Positions 9,653 to 20,470 are shown, counted from the stretch's first letter. The stretch: 64,000 bases of DNA from Corydoras sp. C115 (GCA_019802505.1 JAFMOC010000391.1:509501-573500), one strand, 5' to 3'. The notes: generated by a model from the letters alone, not told the origin. Made by a program: numbers and translations.

Positions 9653-9658
9653 TTTATT
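9653..9658 (-). terminator. ARL6IP1: ARL6IP1 poly(A) signal
   Basis: TTTATT on the plus strand (AATAAA on the minus), 874 bases downstream of the ARL6IP1 stop codon. The 3' UTR in between carries GACA/CAGA repeats (9705-9760), A-rich runs and (AAT)n (10085-10200). Confidence 0.7.
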
Positions 9659-10100
9659 AAGACACTGAACTCGAACGAGAAGTTGAAATGAAAGGGGAAC
9701 TCGACAGACGGACAGGAGAGACAGACAGACGGACAGAGAGACAGACAGACAGACAGGCGTCTCACACACACACACAGGCGAACGGACATGGATATAGAGA
9801 CGAAAGAGAGGCGGCAGTATTTACAGTGGAAACAAAAGTGGGCGCGAAGCGGGTCAACATTCAAAAGGACGGCGCGTCCAAATCCAACAGCAGTGACCAG
9901 TCCGGACCTCCCCCTCCCCCCTCCCCCTCCCCCCGCTCTCAAACAACATCCTCTCAACGTTCCGTTGCGGTTTTAAGATTCGATCGCCTTCGATTCCATC
10001 ACAGAGGACGAACACGTACGGAGGCCGTCTGAAATGCACGATGCTACTTCTGCAAAAAACAAAACAAAAAAAAAAAAACAAAAAAAACTAATAATAACAC

Positions 10101-10134
<34 letters not shown>

Positions 10135-10531
10135 CAAACAAACAAAAAAAAACCTAATAATAATACTAAAAAAAAAAAAAAACTAATAATAATAATAATA
10201 AAAAACTAAAAACTAACAATGAAACAAAAAAACCAAACGACATTCTCGAGGTTTCAGTAGTCGCTCGTCTGCTTTTTTTAAACAGAACGGCGTAAAAGCG
10301 AGAGACACGACGGCGTGACGGAGCGCCGATCTGACACTAAGACATACACGAGACCTGATAGAATTGTTCTGCGAGGTGGGGGGGGGGGGGGTGTGTGGGT
10401 ATGGAGAGCTCTAAAGCGCCGAGCGAGTGGGTTTGAACCTGCGACCTTGCCGCTCCAGTGACGTTCTTCAGACAGGATGAGGGTGTACGGCCGACCGCGC
10501 CGCGCCTCTCCTCCACCGGCGGGCGCCGCCT
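9659..10531 (-). other. ARL6IP1: ARL6IP1 3' UTR
   Basis: Untranslated part of the last exon, with GACA-type repeats, a C-rich stretch (9908-9940), A/AAT tracts and a poly-G run (10376-10391). Open frames here are low-complexity and not considered coding. Confidence 0.65.
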
Positions 10532-10650
10532 TCACTCGTTCTTCTTCTCCTTGTGCTTGAGCAGCTTGTTGATCTCCCGCTTGGCCATGCCGGCGTACTT
10601 GGTGATGATGCCGTGCTGGTTGAGGCCGGGGAGCAGCAGGAGGAAGGTCA
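10532..10650 (-). CDS. ARL6IP1: ARL6IP1 exon 6 (C terminus)
   Basis: ARL6IP1 is a small ER membrane protein with reticulon-like hairpin segments that helps shape tubular ER. This exon completes a split Val codon and reads TFLLLLPGLNQHGIITKYAG then MAKREINKLLKHKEKKNE and TGA. The C-terminal KKxE-type lysines fit ER retention in the family. Acceptor CTTCACAG; poly(A) signal at 9653. Confidence 0.96.
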
Positions 10651-10849
10651 CTGTGAAGGTCAACGCAAGGGGGTGAGGAGGCGCATTAGGGAACGAAAAC
10701 TGCCCCCTACGGGGCGACGGGGCAATAACAGAACAGACTGAGGCGGTCGCGTCACTGTGAAAGTGATTAAGATCGTCATCGTTAAAGCAACAAAAACAAA
10801 GCGGCACAGAAATTCGTTTGCTTCGTGGTCTCCCTGACTAATATAATCC

Positions 10850-11530
10850 CTCCAACAACAGTTGCCACAACTACCACCAATCCCTCATATACAATGGTTG
10901 CAAATACTCCTGTAATCCCACAACACAACATTGCCACAACTGTAATCCCTCAAAACTCAAACGTTGCCACAACTGTAATCCATCAAAACAGTTTGCCACA
11001 ACTACAATCCCTCAAAACACGTTGCCACAACTACTGTAATCCCTCAAAACACAAACGCTGACAACTGCAATCCCTCAAAACAGGTTGCCACAACTACTGT
11101 AATCCCTCAAAACAGGTTGCCACAACAACTGTAATCCCTCAAAACACAAACGATTGCCACAATTATAATCTGTCAAAACAGGTTGTCACAACTACTGTAA
11201 TCCCTCAAAACACAAACGTTGCCACAACAACTGTAATGCCTCAAAACACGTTGCCACAACTACAATCCCTCAAAACACGTTGCCACAACTACTGTAATCC
11301 CTCAAAACACAAACGCTGACAACTGCAAACCCTCAAAACAGGTTGCCACAACAACTGTAATCCCTCAAAGCTCGTCGCCACGACAACTGTAATCCCTCAA
11401 AACATGTTGCCATAACTACTGTAATCCCTCAAAACATGTTGCCATAACTACTGTAATCCCTCAAATAGCAGTTCCTATAATTAATCCCTCAAACCATTGA
11501 TATACCTACGAGCTCTCAAATGGTTGCCAT
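10850..11530 (+). repeat. 33-36-bp minisatellite in ARL6IP1 intron 5
   Basis: About 19 units of the form GTTGCCACAACTACTGTAAT followed by CCCTCAAAACA. The reverse complement (GGGATTACAGTAGTTGTGGC then AAC) matches the units scattered in SMG1 introns at 25260-25460, 26090-26190 and 27085-27960. Confidence 0.88.
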
Positions 11531-12015
11531 AACAACTACAATTAAACTAATAACAACGTGACTTAAGTCACGACTGTGATGTCATTCGTCTGATGACGTT
11601 CACCCTCGTGTCCGACGGCTTTAATAAAACACCATCACGTCTCAGAGACGAAGTGAAAATTGTCCCCCACACCATCCCGGCTGCTCCTGAGCGCTCGCCG
11701 GACGCCCGATGACCAGTTTATTTTTAGGCCGCCGTGTTTTCTTGCCCTACATAGCGCCGCCTTCGCTCAGCTCCTGCCTCAGCGTCCTGAGCAAGTGCAA
11801 CCTGCAGTCAGGGTTTATAAAAAAAAATAATCTGCCTTCGTTAAAAAAAGATCTCACACCCTGGAGTTTAAGTGTGAACTGTGCTGAAGGTCAGGTTTAT
11901 TAAGGTCACATCTGCAGTGTGGGTGGGGCTTATCCTCTGCAGCGGATGTGAAAGCATCTGGTTCTCCAGGGTGCCTTCACCCGAACGGAGTCGTCGAGTC
12001 CCGCCGTGCGCTTAC
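11531..12015. other. ARL6IP1 intron 5, unique sequence
   Basis: No gene, repeat or RNA recognised between the minisatellite and exon 5. A 64-codon plus-strand frame at 11709-11903 has no recognisable features. Confidence 0.5.
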
Positions 12016-12100
12016 CGATCAGATAGGTGAGGAAGAGGTTGTGGACCTGCTGTCCGATCCAAGCCACCACCAGCAGAGTGCTGATCACCGACAGGAAGTA
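12016..12100 (-). CDS. ARL6IP1: ARL6IP1 exon 5 (membrane segment)
   Basis: Reads YFLSVISTLLVVAWIGQQVH then NLFLTYLI, a hydrophobic hairpin arm, with a single base of the next Val codon. Acceptor TCTGCAG, donor ATCG|GTAAGC. Confidence 0.96.
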
Positions 12101-12213
12101 CTGCAGAGGAAACGAAACCAGAGGTTCACAAACTGGGGGGGCGGGACCGTGATCTCACGCTCGGGTGACGGAACTGAAATTAAAAACTTAAAAACGTCCC
12201 GGTCGGCGGTTAC

Positions 12214-12331
12214 CATCTTGGGCTTCTCCTCTTTGAGGGCGAACAGACGTGTCCACCAGCCGATCACGCGCCGCTGCGTCTTCACCAGGTTCCCGCAGAT
12301 CTGATGGAAGCGCTGCTGCTGCTCCGTGGTC
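12214..12331 (-). CDS. ARL6IP1: ARL6IP1 exon 4 (cytosolic loop)
   Basis: Completes the split Trp codon and reads TTEQQQRFHQICGNLVKTQR then RVIGWWTRLFALKEEKPKM. Acceptor GTCCCGCAG, donor ATG|GTAACC. Confidence 0.96.
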
Positions 12332-12482
12332 CTGCGGGACAGACGGACGGACGGACGGTACGAGTCGTCAAAGTCGTGGGATATGGATCTCGCCGTCAGG
12401 TTACGATGACGTGGCATCGTGTGTCCACCAGAGGGGGCACAGAACACCTAACACGACACCCCTAAAAGTCTCAACACACACC

Positions 12483-12710
12483 TGGGGGCGGGTTAGCTCA
12501 GTGGTTAGGGTGTTGGGCTATCAATCTGAAGGTTGTGGGTTCAAATCCCAGGTACACTGAAGTTACCAGTGTGGGTCCTTGAGCGAGACCCTTAACCCTC
12601 ATTGCTCCAGGGATGTTGTGATGAACCCTGTGCTCACCTTGTGCTCACCTTGTAAGTCGCTTTGGATAAAAGCGTCTGCTAAATGACCCAATTTATTTAA
12701 TTTAAATGAC
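12483..12710 (+). mobile_element. V-SINE-like element, full length
   Basis: tRNA-like head with A box (GGTTAGCTCAGTGGTTAGGG) and B box (GGGTTCAAATCCCAGG), body CCAGTGTGGGTCCTTGAG, and tail GTAAGTCGCTTTGGATAAAA then GCGTCTGCTAAATGACC. A short internal duplication (TGTGCTCACCT twice) is visible at 12627-12650. It lies in ARL6IP1 intron 3. Confidence 0.88.
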
Positions 12711-13207
12711 CCAATTTACCTTTGGTACTCAAAGTCGGTGCTCAGGGGAAAGCGGAGGGGTCCAAGCGAACTGTGTGGGGTTTTTTTTTGGGGTCATCGT
12801 GTGTACGGCAAGACCCTCTGTGCGCCCTCGGGTGGCGGGCCGACGCCATGACAACCATCATGATCTGATCGCAGGATCCATATTGAACCCTATATGGGGT
12901 CGTTCTGAAATTCATATCCAGTTTTGATGAGAAAATGCCCCCCCCCAACCTGTACTTCAAACATGACCATAAACACGACACCGGGGGGGGAAGGGGGGGG
13001 GGCACGAGGACTCTGCCAGACTCGAAAATAACCCCCCTGTGCTCTGATCCGAGCTCCTTCAGATGACTGAAAGAGGAACGGCGGGGTGTCGGTACCCGGC
13101 TCGGTCAGCTGGGGGCAATTAGTGCTGAGTCGGTTTGGCCTTCCGCCTGACACCCAACACCCGACACCCGGCGGCAACTGCGGTCTGCCAGTCAGCAAAG
13201 CCAGCAG

Positions 13208-13221
13208 TGCGCGAGCGAGCG

Positions 13222-13254
<33 letters not shown>
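13208..13254. repeat. (GA)n microsatellite
   Basis: GCGA and GA repeats in ARL6IP1 intron 3. Confidence 0.9.
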
Positions 13255-13255
<1 letters not shown>

Positions 13256-13526
13256 GGACATCGACCAACCGATTGAGTTCAGTTTGAAAAACTATCCAAT
13301 CGAATTTGTTTGTTTTTGTTTTTAATACATAAAGAACATCAGTGCTTTTAACTGACCACTGACCCCAGACCGGGGGGGGCATCAGAGTAGAAAATGCTTT
13401 AAAAGGATTGGACAGGGGGACACTGCATGACTAATGCTCCACCTACATTCACATCTTGTCCCACTTTGTGTTGCTACATAACCCCCCACCCCACCCCCCC
13501 CACCCCAAAAACATCAGCCCACTTAC

Positions 13527-13646
13527 CATTTATTGGAGCCGAAGATCCGCGGGGCGAGGGTGGGCACCAGGTAGTCGGCCAGGCAGAGGACCATGACGGC
13601 GCAGGAGAGTCCGGTCAGAACCGAGGGATCCAGATAGTAGACGAGC
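13527..13646 (-). CDS. ARL6IP1: ARL6IP1 exon 3 (membrane hairpin)
   Basis: Completes the split Leu codon and reads LVYYLDPSVLTGLSCAVMVL then CLADYLVPTLAPRIFGSNK plus two bases of the Trp codon. Acceptor TCGACAG, donor AATG|GTAAGT. It covers much of the reticulon-like hydrophobic region. Confidence 0.96.
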
Positions 13647-13754
13647 CTGTCGAAGAGAAGACGTTTACGGGCCGCGTCATGCTTCGGACGACAGGGGGCG
13701 CTTTAGAGCAGATACGGAATGTACAACAAAAAATATATATATATCACAACAAGT

Positions 13755-14022
13755 TCCGAGTTCGAATCCCAATCTGGGTGGAGCTTCCATGTTCTCCCCT
13801 GTGTCCGCGTGGGTTTCCTCCGGGTTCTCCGGCTTTCCTCCCACAAAAACATGGATCAAGGTCAATTGAATTCTCCAAATTGCCCCATATAGAGTGTGTC
13901 CAGCGATGGATTGGCGTCCTGTCCTGGGTGTATCTGCCCAGCGCCGGAAGCGTTCTCCCCTGGATGGGCATGGGGAACCCCCCACGACCCTAATAGAGGA
14001 TAAAGCAGAAGATAATGAATGG
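13755..14022 (+). mobile_element. SINE family A, 5' truncated
   Basis: Starts just before the B-box region (GAGTTCGAATCCC) next to an (AT)n run and ends GATAATGAATGG. ARL6IP1 intron 2. Confidence 0.83.
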
Positions 14023-14091
14023 AAGAAGTTCCGAACTGTGATCGGCCTAAAGGAATATGGTACCAATTATGACATCATAATTCTGAGGGCA

Positions 14092-14380
14092 GGGCGGTAC
14101 GGAGGCGTCATGGTTAGCACGTCCGCCTTTCGGCTCTGGAGATCCAGGTTTCCATGCTGTTTCTCCCTGCTGTGTCTGTGTGGGTTTCCTCCGGGTTCTC
14201 CCCACAGTGCAAAAACATGGATTCAAGGTGGGATAAACTTAAGGCACTAAATTGCCCCTATTTAGTGTGTGCGAAAGAGTGTATCCCGTGTGATCGGCGC
14301 CCTGTCCTGGGCGTACCTACCCATCTCCCAAAACGTTCTCCTGTGGAGGAGCATGGACATGGCACACACTAGTCATTCTA
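14092..14380 (+). mobile_element. Diverged SINE related to family A
   Basis: Shares GTGGGTTTCCTCCGGGTTCT and TAAATTGCCCCTATTTAGTG with family A, but the head (GCGGTACGGAGGCGTCATGG) and tail are distinct. It appears to be an older subfamily ('attcaag..taaattgcccctatatag' type). Confidence 0.7.
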
Positions 14381-14436
14381 GTCTCCTACCTCTGTGTGTT
14401 TAGTAGAATGGTTACCCCCCCACCCCACCCCTTAAA

Positions 14437-14796
14437 ATTCATTCACTCATTATCTTCCACTTTATCCTCTATTAGGGTCGCGGTGGGGGGGGGGTTCCCC
14501 ATGCCCATCCAGGGGAGAACGTCTCGGGCGCTGGGCAGATACACCCAGGACAGGGCGCCAATCCATCGCTGGACACACGCTCACTCACACAGACACACTC
14601 TATATGGGGCAATTTTGAGAATTCAATTGACTTGATCCATGTTTTTGGACTGTGGGAGGAAACCGGAGAACCCGGAGGAAACCCACGCGGACACGGGGAG
14701 GACGTGGAAACTCCACCCAGATGGGGATTCGAACCGGGAATCCCTAGCGCTGAGAGGAGAACGTGCTAAACCACTAAGCCACCGTGCCGCCCCGCC
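14437..14796 (-). mobile_element. SINE family A, full length, minus orientation
   Basis: From (GAAT)n tail complement (TTCATTCACTCATTATCTTC) to CCACTAAGCCACCGTGCCGC. Sense orientation relative to ARL6IP1. Confidence 0.87.
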
Positions 14797-15039
14797 TTAA
14801 AATTATGGGGTATAAATCACGCCACTGATCCAATATCTTGACGAGAACCAGCAGAACTTTATATAACGAGTTTAATTAAAGAAGAAAAACAAAACAATAC
14901 TGAATTCCAGACGAGGAAAGCACACAGTGCGGGTCTAATCCAAGGGTCGGAGTCTAATCCCCCCCCCCCCCCCCCCCCGATATCCCTTTAATCTGTCAGA
15001 GGGCAGTAAACAGCCACGCGGGTGGTTTTGGGTACTTAC

Positions 15040-15173
15040 AGAAACAGCACCGTGGTGACTCCCACCAGCGCTCCAGGGAACCACGGCTTCTCCCAGCGCA
15101 GGACCTGATCTCCGGCTAGAATGACCTCCCCCCAGCCCTGCAGCTGCTCCTCCAGCTGCACGGTCTCCTGGGC
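15040..15173 (-). CDS. ARL6IP1: ARL6IP1 exon 2
   Basis: Reads AQETVQLEEQLQGWGEVILA, then GDQVLRWEKPWFPGALVGVT and TVLF with two bases of a Leu codon. The amphipathic N-terminal segment leads into the first hydrophobic arm. Acceptor CCCGACAG, donor TTTCT|GTAAGT. Confidence 0.96.
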
Positions 15174-15244
15174 CTGTCGGGAGGAGTCACCGGTCAACGA
15201 TATGGCACAGAACGGTCAGGGTTCAAAACCTGTTCTACTCATGT

Positions 15245-15478
15245 CGCAGTGGGTCTCCTTTGGGTTCTCCGGTTTCCTCTCAAAATCTCAAAGACATGGG
15301 TTCAAGGTGAATCGGCTGCTCTAAATTGCCCCTACATAGTGTGCGTGTCCAGCGATAGATTAGCTGCATCTGCCCAAGGTCCGAATCGTTCTCCCCTGGA
15401 TGGGCATGGAGAACCCCACCACCCCACCCCTCTGACCCTACTACAGGATTCAGTGGAAGATGATGGACGGATGGAAAC
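15245..15478 (+). mobile_element. Diverged SINE fragment (older subfamily)
   Basis: Contains GGTTTCCTCTCAAAATCTCA, CAAGGTGAATCGGCTGCTCT and TAAATTGCCCCTACATAGTG. The same subfamily reappears at 15843-16135 after a younger family A copy, with a near-identical tail (GATGATGGACGGATGGAAAC) in both. Confidence 0.7.
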
Positions 15479-15511
15479 CAGCATCATAAAAATGTGGGAG
15501 GAAACCGGAGA

Positions 15512-15842
15512 ACAGGTGGCTTAGTGGTTTGGCATGTTCTCCTCTCAGCACTAGGGATTCCCGGTTCGAATCCCCATCTGGGTGGAGTTTCCATGTTCTC
15601 CCTGTGTCTGCGTGGGTTTCCTCCGGGTTCTCCGGTTTCCTCCCACAGTCCAAAAACATGGATCAAGGGCAATTGAGTTCTCCAAATTGCCCCATATAGA
15701 GTGTGTCTGTGTGAGTGAGTGTGTGCCCAGCGATAGATTGGCGTCCTGTCCTGGGTGTATCTGCCCAGCGCCCGAGACGTTCTCCCCTGGATGGGCATGG
15801 GGAACCCCACGTGACCCTGCTATAGGAAGATAATGAATGAAT
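15512..15842 (+). mobile_element. SINE family A nested among older SINE pieces
   Basis: Complete body and tail. The flanks are the two pieces of the older subfamily, so this is a nested insertion or a local duplication. Confidence 0.83.
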
Positions 15843-16135
15843 GGGTTCAAGGTGAATTAGCTGCTGTAAATTGCCCCTATATAGTGTGCGTGCCCAGCGA
15901 TAGATTGGCTGCATCTGCCCAGCGTCCGAATCGTTCTCCCCTGGATGGGCATAGAGAACCCCACCACCCCCACCCCTCTGACCCTACTATAGGATTCAGT
16001 GGAAGATGATGGACGGATGGAAACCAGCGTCATATAAATGTGGGAGGAAACCGGAGAACATGGAAACAGGAGAACACTCAGATTCAAACCTGCACTCTCA
16101 GTGCTGAGAGGTGGATGTGCTGACCACCACGCCGT
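15843..16135 (+). mobile_element. Diverged SINE fragment (older subfamily)
   Basis: Begins GGTTCAAGGTGAATTAGCTG and shares the tail GATGATGGACGGATGGAAAC with 15245-15478. Ends in a C-rich, ACCACCACGCCGTCC-like head remnant. Confidence 0.65.
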
Positions 16136-16959
16136 CCACCTTTTAAAAATCAATAAGCAAAGTTTCTCGGAAAGCGTCTCCGAGTCGGTCACACCAGCCG
16201 CAAAAGCCGTACGAGACGCGGTGTAAAAGATGCGGTCGGCAGGCCTCATCACCTGATCGTTACTGCCATGCTGCAGGGGAGCTCCTTAAGAGGTGTGGGC
16301 GACAAACCATCGCCGACACCAATCACCGGGAGATCTGAAACAATCAGGCCACATTACCCAAGATGCACAAGTGGGTCAGGACGGAATTAACCCAGTGGTT
16401 AATTAAAATCGGTTCAATGTGCGCCTGATGACACTTTTTAATGTAAGGAACAATCACTCTGGCTCGTTTATAATAAAAGGCGTGGCAGCTCAGCGGTTAG
16501 GGCAATGGCCTGTCAATCTGAAGGTTGGCGGTTCAAATCCCAGGTCCACTGCCGTTAGGGTGACGCCATTTCGTTACTTTTCAGGCGTCCCGCAAACTGA
16601 GTCCTCGTCCCGCATTGTGATTAAAAGTCAGACTGCAGTTTTGAAATGCGTGTTTTCTAATCTGCCATTGGACGGCTGTGTCGTCCGTTATCGGGGGAGA
16701 GGCGGGACGTTCGATTGTCAACCAATCGGGAAGGCGGACGCACGTCGGTTCTGTTTAATTGCACACAGTGGGGTGTTTTAATTTTGGGAATCGTTGTGAA
16801 ATCGTATGAAAGCTCAACGCTCACTATGTTTTCTTACGTTAGAGAAAGATTCATTTAAATAAGATTTACACGTTATATATACATACCCCCTTTATAAAGC
16901 ACATTAAAGAACTGTCTGTTCTGTTTAATTGTACACGTGTGTGTGTGTGTGTGTATATA
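16136..16959. other. ARL6IP1 intron 1 spacer
   Basis: Mostly unique sequence. A V-SINE-like head (TGTCAATCTGAAGGTT then GGCGGTTCAAATCCCAGG) is seen at about 16482-16552 without a tail. A (GT)n run at 16936-16954 leads into the Tc1 element. Confidence 0.55.
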
Positions 16960-18568
16960 CAGTGGGTTGCAAAAGTATTCATACCCCTTGAACTTTTCCA
17001 TATTTTGTCACATTACAACCACAAACATAAATATATTTCACTGGAATTTAATGTGAAAGACCAACACAAAGTGGTATACAATTGTGAAGTGGAAGGAAAA
17101 TTATACATGAATCAACATTTTTTTTTACAAATAAAAAACTGAAAAGTGCGACGTGCAAAAGTATTCAGCCCCCTGAGTCAATACTTTGTGGAGCCACCTT
17201 TTGCTGCAATTACAGCTGCAAGTCTTTTAGGGTATGTCTCCACCAGCTTTGCACATCTAGTGACTGAAATTCTTGCCCATTCCTCCTTGCAAAACAGCTC
17301 AAGCTCAGTCAGATTGGATGGAGAGCGTTTGTGAACAGCAGTTTTGAGATCTTGCCACAAATTCTCAATTGGGTTTAGGTCTGGACTTTGACTGGGCCAT
17401 TCTAACACATGAATATTCTTTTTTTTAAACCACTCCATTGTAGCTCTGGCTTTATGTTTAGGGTCGTTGTCCTGCTGGAAGGTGAACCTCCGCCCCAGTC
17501 TCAAATCTTTTGCTGACTCCAACAGGTTTTCTTCCAAGATTGCCCTGTATTTGGCTCCATCCATCTTCCCATCAACTTTGACCAACTTCCCGGTCCCTGC
17601 TGAAGAGAAGCACCCCCAGAGCATGATGCTGCCACCACCATATTTGACAGTGGGGATGGTGTTTTCAGAGTGATGTGCAGTGTTATTTCTCCGCCACACA
17701 TAGCGTTTTGCATTGTGGCCAAAAAGTTCAATTTTGGTCTCGTCTGACCAAAGCACCTTCTTCCACATGTTTGCTGTGTCCTCAACATGGCTTCTGGCAA
17801 ACTGCAAACGGGACTTCTTATGGTTTTTTTTTAACAATGGCTTTCTCCTTGCCACTCTTCCATAAAGACCAACATTTGTGTAGTGCACGACTAATTGTTG
17901 TCCTGTGGACAGTTTCCCCCACCTGAGCTGTGGCTCTCTGCATTTCATCCAGAGTCACCATGGGCCTCTTGGCTGCCTCTTTGATCAGTGATCTCCTTGT
18001 TCGGCCTGTAAGTTTAGGTGGACGGCCTTGTCTTGGCAGGTTACTGTGGTGCCATACTCTTTCCATTTCCGGATGATGGATTGAACAGTGCTCCGTGAGA
18101 TGTTCAAAGCTTTGGAAATCTTTTTATAACCTAAGCCTGCTTTAAACTTCTCCAAAACCATATTCCTAACCTGTCTGGTGTGTTCTTTGGACTTCATGAT
18201 GCTGTTTGCTCCCCAATATTCTCTTAACCAACATCTGAGGCCGTCACGGAGCAGCTGTATTTGTACTGAGATTAGATTACACACAGGTGGACCCTTTTGA
18301 GTCATTAGCACTCATCAGGCAACTTCTGAATGCAATTGGTTGCACTCAGGGAAAAGGGGGCTGAATACTTTTGCACGTCGCACTTTTCAGTTTTTTATTT
18401 GTAAAAAAAATGTTGATTCATGTATAATTTTCCTTCCACTTCACAATTGTATACCACTTTGTGTTGGTCTTTCACATTAAATTCCAGTGAAATATATTTA
18501 TGTTTGTGGTTGTAATGTGACAAAATATGGAAAAGTTCAAGGGGTATGAATACTTTTGCAACCCACTG
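16960..18568 (-). mobile_element. Tc1-like DNA transposon, 1.6 kb, long terminal inverted repeats
   Basis: Bounded by CAGTGGGTTGCAAAAGTATT and its reverse complement and flanked by TA on both sides, the Tc1/mariner target. The terminal inverted repeats are about 210 bases (16960-17172 and 18357-18568) and nearly identical, which suggests a fairly recent copy. The transposase is on the minus strand and broken. It sits in ARL6IP1 intron 1 in the gene's own orientation. Confidence 0.95.
17178..18197 (-). pseudogene. Tc1-family transposase, two frameshifts
   Basis: It would bind the inverted repeats and move the element by cut-and-paste. The frame opens with MKSKEHTRQVRNM at 18197, followed by a helix-turn-helix region (ISKALNISRSTVQSII) and a GRPPKLT AT-hook-like motif. 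The catalytic D, D and E are visible in WSDETKIELFG, FQQDNDPKH and DLNPIENLW, spaced as in DD34E Tc1 enzymes. The span of about 340 codons matches the family. The reading frame shifts near 18030 (before PRQGRPPKL) and again near 17880 (around VGLYGRVARRK), so no full-length product is expected. Confidence 0.92.
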
Positions 18569-18575
18569 TATATAC

Positions 18576-18606
<31 letters not shown>

Positions 18607-18691
18607 TTTTTATTTGCAGTCTGTTGTGTGCTAAAGGGGAAGAGGAGAGATGTTTCTTTCATTTTTTTTTTTTTTTTTTTAAAGTTATTTT

Positions 18692-19005
18692 AGGGCCGGC
18701 TTAGTGCTTTAGCACGTTCGCCTCTCAGCACTAGAGATCTGCGTGGGCTTCCTCCGGGTTCTCCGGTTTCCTCCCATAGTCCAAAAACATGGATCAAGGT
18801 CAATTGAGTTCTCCAAAATTGCCCCATATAGAGTGTGTCTGTGTGAGTGAATGTGTGCCCAGCGATGTCCTGTCCTGGGTCTATCTGCCCAGCGTCCGAA
18901 ACGTTCTCCACTGGATGGGCATGGGGAACCCCCCCGCGACCCTAATGGAGGATAAAGCGGGATAAAGGATAAAGCGGGAGATAATGAATGAATGAATGTG
19001 TGCCC
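18692..19005 (+). mobile_element. SINE family A, deleted internally
   Basis: Head GGCTTAGTGCTTTAGCACG, body and tail are present, but the B-box segment is missing. A second tail piece repeats at 19000-19135, suggesting a local tandem duplication. Confidence 0.78.
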
Positions 19006-19179
19006 AGCGATGGATTGCCCCTCTTTCCTGGGTGTATCTGCCCAGCGCCTGAGACGTTCTTCCCTGGATGGGGGCAGGGGGAATGGGGAACCCCCCCAGC
19101 CCGACCCTAATAGAGGATAAAGTGGGAGATAATGGTTAAAGTTATTTTAGACTACATTGATGTCCCACAAAAAGATAGT

Positions 19180-19350
19180 ATTTGTACCACATCTGCTGAA
19201 TTGGAATCTGGTCACCCTAACTGCACTTACCAGTGTGGGGCCCTTGAGTGAGGCCCTTCACCCTCATTGCTCCTGGGGTGTTGTGAGGAACCCTGTGCTC
19301 ACCCGGTAAGACGCTTTGGATAAAAGAAGTCTGCTAAATGACCAAATGTT
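19180..19350 (+). mobile_element. V-SINE-like element, 5' truncated
   Basis: CCAGTGTGGGGCCCTTGAGT and GTAAGACGCTTTGGATAAAA then GTCTGCTAAATGACC. Confidence 0.75.
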
Positions 19351-19392
19351 AATGTTACACATCCATAGCGATTCAGATGTAAACTTAAGAGT

Positions 19393-19626
19393 TGAACTTC
19401 CATCCATCCATTATCTTCCACTTTATCCTCTATTAGGGTCGGGGGGGGGGGGGGGGGGTGTTCCCCATGCCCATCCAGGGGAGAAAATTTCGGGCGCTGG
19501 GCAAATACACCCAGCACAGGGGGGCAATCTATCGCTGGGGATACACTCACTCACACAGACACACTCTATATGGGGCAATTTTGGAGAACTCAATTGCCCT
19601 TGATCCATGTTTTTTTGGACTGTGGG

Positions 19627-19674
<48 letters not shown>

Positions 19675-19812
19675 AAAGCGGAGAACCTGGAGGAAACCCA
19701 CGCGGACACGGGAAGGACATGGAAACTCCCACCCAGATTGGGATTCGAACCGGGAATCCCCAGCGCTGAGAGGAGAACATGCTAAACCACTAAGCCACCG
19801 TGCCGTCCTGAG
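19393..19812 (-). mobile_element. SINE family A interrupted by a 42-base A run
   Basis: Full-length SINE in minus orientation. A pure A tract (about 19629-19671) interrupts the segment GACTGTGGGAG|GAAAGCGG. The A run could be a slippage expansion or the remnant of a tiny retro-insertion. Confidence 0.85.
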
Positions 19813-20010
19813 TTGAACTTCAAAAAAAAAACAAAAAAAAAAAAAAAAAAAACTTGGCACTCACGATGACTGGATGCCCCGCCAGCTCAGTGACGGGGCA
19901 ACTTCGTGCCGGATCGATTACACAACGCGGCATGGCTCTCGATGATAAAGCAGCCCGAGTCGAATGACGAGTCGACTCCTTTTAAACCGAGTCAATTTGT
20001 AGCGCTTGAG
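19795..20010. repeat. Inverted duplication, arm 1 (ARL6IP1 intron 1)
   Basis: About 200 bases, including GAGTTGAACTT, an A-rich run, CTTGGCACTCACGATGACTGG and AATGACGAGTCGACTCC. They recur in reverse complement at 22690-22910, so the arms bracket ARL6IP1 exon 1 and its promoter. Confidence 0.85.
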
Positions 20011-20284
20011 GTGCGGAGTCGATTCCGCGTCCGAAGACTCGTTTGTTGATTAAAACGCAGCGGTGTGCTCCGATATCGCAATAATTAAAAGACGATAAAA
20101 GACGTGCAATTAAAATAAAGCCGATGATGACGTAATGATGTAAGTGACCCAGTAAACGGGACGTCACTGCTGCCGGGCAGAGAGCGCCGTTACGGGGGGG
20201 AGTCGTGCTAACCAGGTTAGCTCACAGAAGCTAATTCCGCGGGGGAACCCGTCGACGTCGGAAGCCGTCCGGCGGCGGACTCAC

Positions 20285-20320
20285 CAGCAGGTTGGCGCTC
20301 TTGTTGTCCCCCTCGGCCAT
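20285..20320 (-). CDS. ARL6IP1: ARL6IP1 exon 1 (start)
   Basis: Encodes MAEGDNKSANLL, identical to the start of the family, then donor CTG|GTGAGTCC in phase 0. With exons 2-6 the product is 203 residues, the usual length. An upstream in-frame ATG at 20422 would add 34 residues, but conservation favours 20320. Confidence 0.96.
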
Positions 20321-20470
20321 GACGCGGTTGGGTGTGACGGCTTTCGACGGCTCGGCTGTGTGACGCTCGCTCGGCTCGCTGCGGGACTGACCGTTACGGA
20401 ATGACGCGACGCTTTTATTCAAACGCCAACGGCCGCCGTGACGTCACCGCCTGCCAACAACGTCCCGCAC
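20321..20470 (-). promoter_or_regulatory. ARL6IP1: ARL6IP1 5' UTR and probable CpG-rich promoter
   Basis: CpG-dense stretch (GACGCGGTTGGGTGTGACGG, GCTCGCTCGGCTCGCTGCGG, GCCGCCGTGACGTCACCGCC) directly upstream of the start codon. It contains a CRE-like TGACGTCA at about 20438-20445. No TATA box is visible. Confidence 0.55.

Noticed and set aside
10850..11061. Thr/Asn/Val-rich 78-codon frame
   Set aside because: It lies in the ARL6IP1 intron 5 minisatellite; the repeat explains it.
12490..12560. tRNA gene-like sequence with A and B boxes
   Set aside because: It is the head of a V-SINE: a SINE body and the GTAAGTCGCTTTGGATAAAA tail follow, and a proper acceptor stem is not formed. The same applies to the many GGTTCGAATCC boxes in SINE family A.
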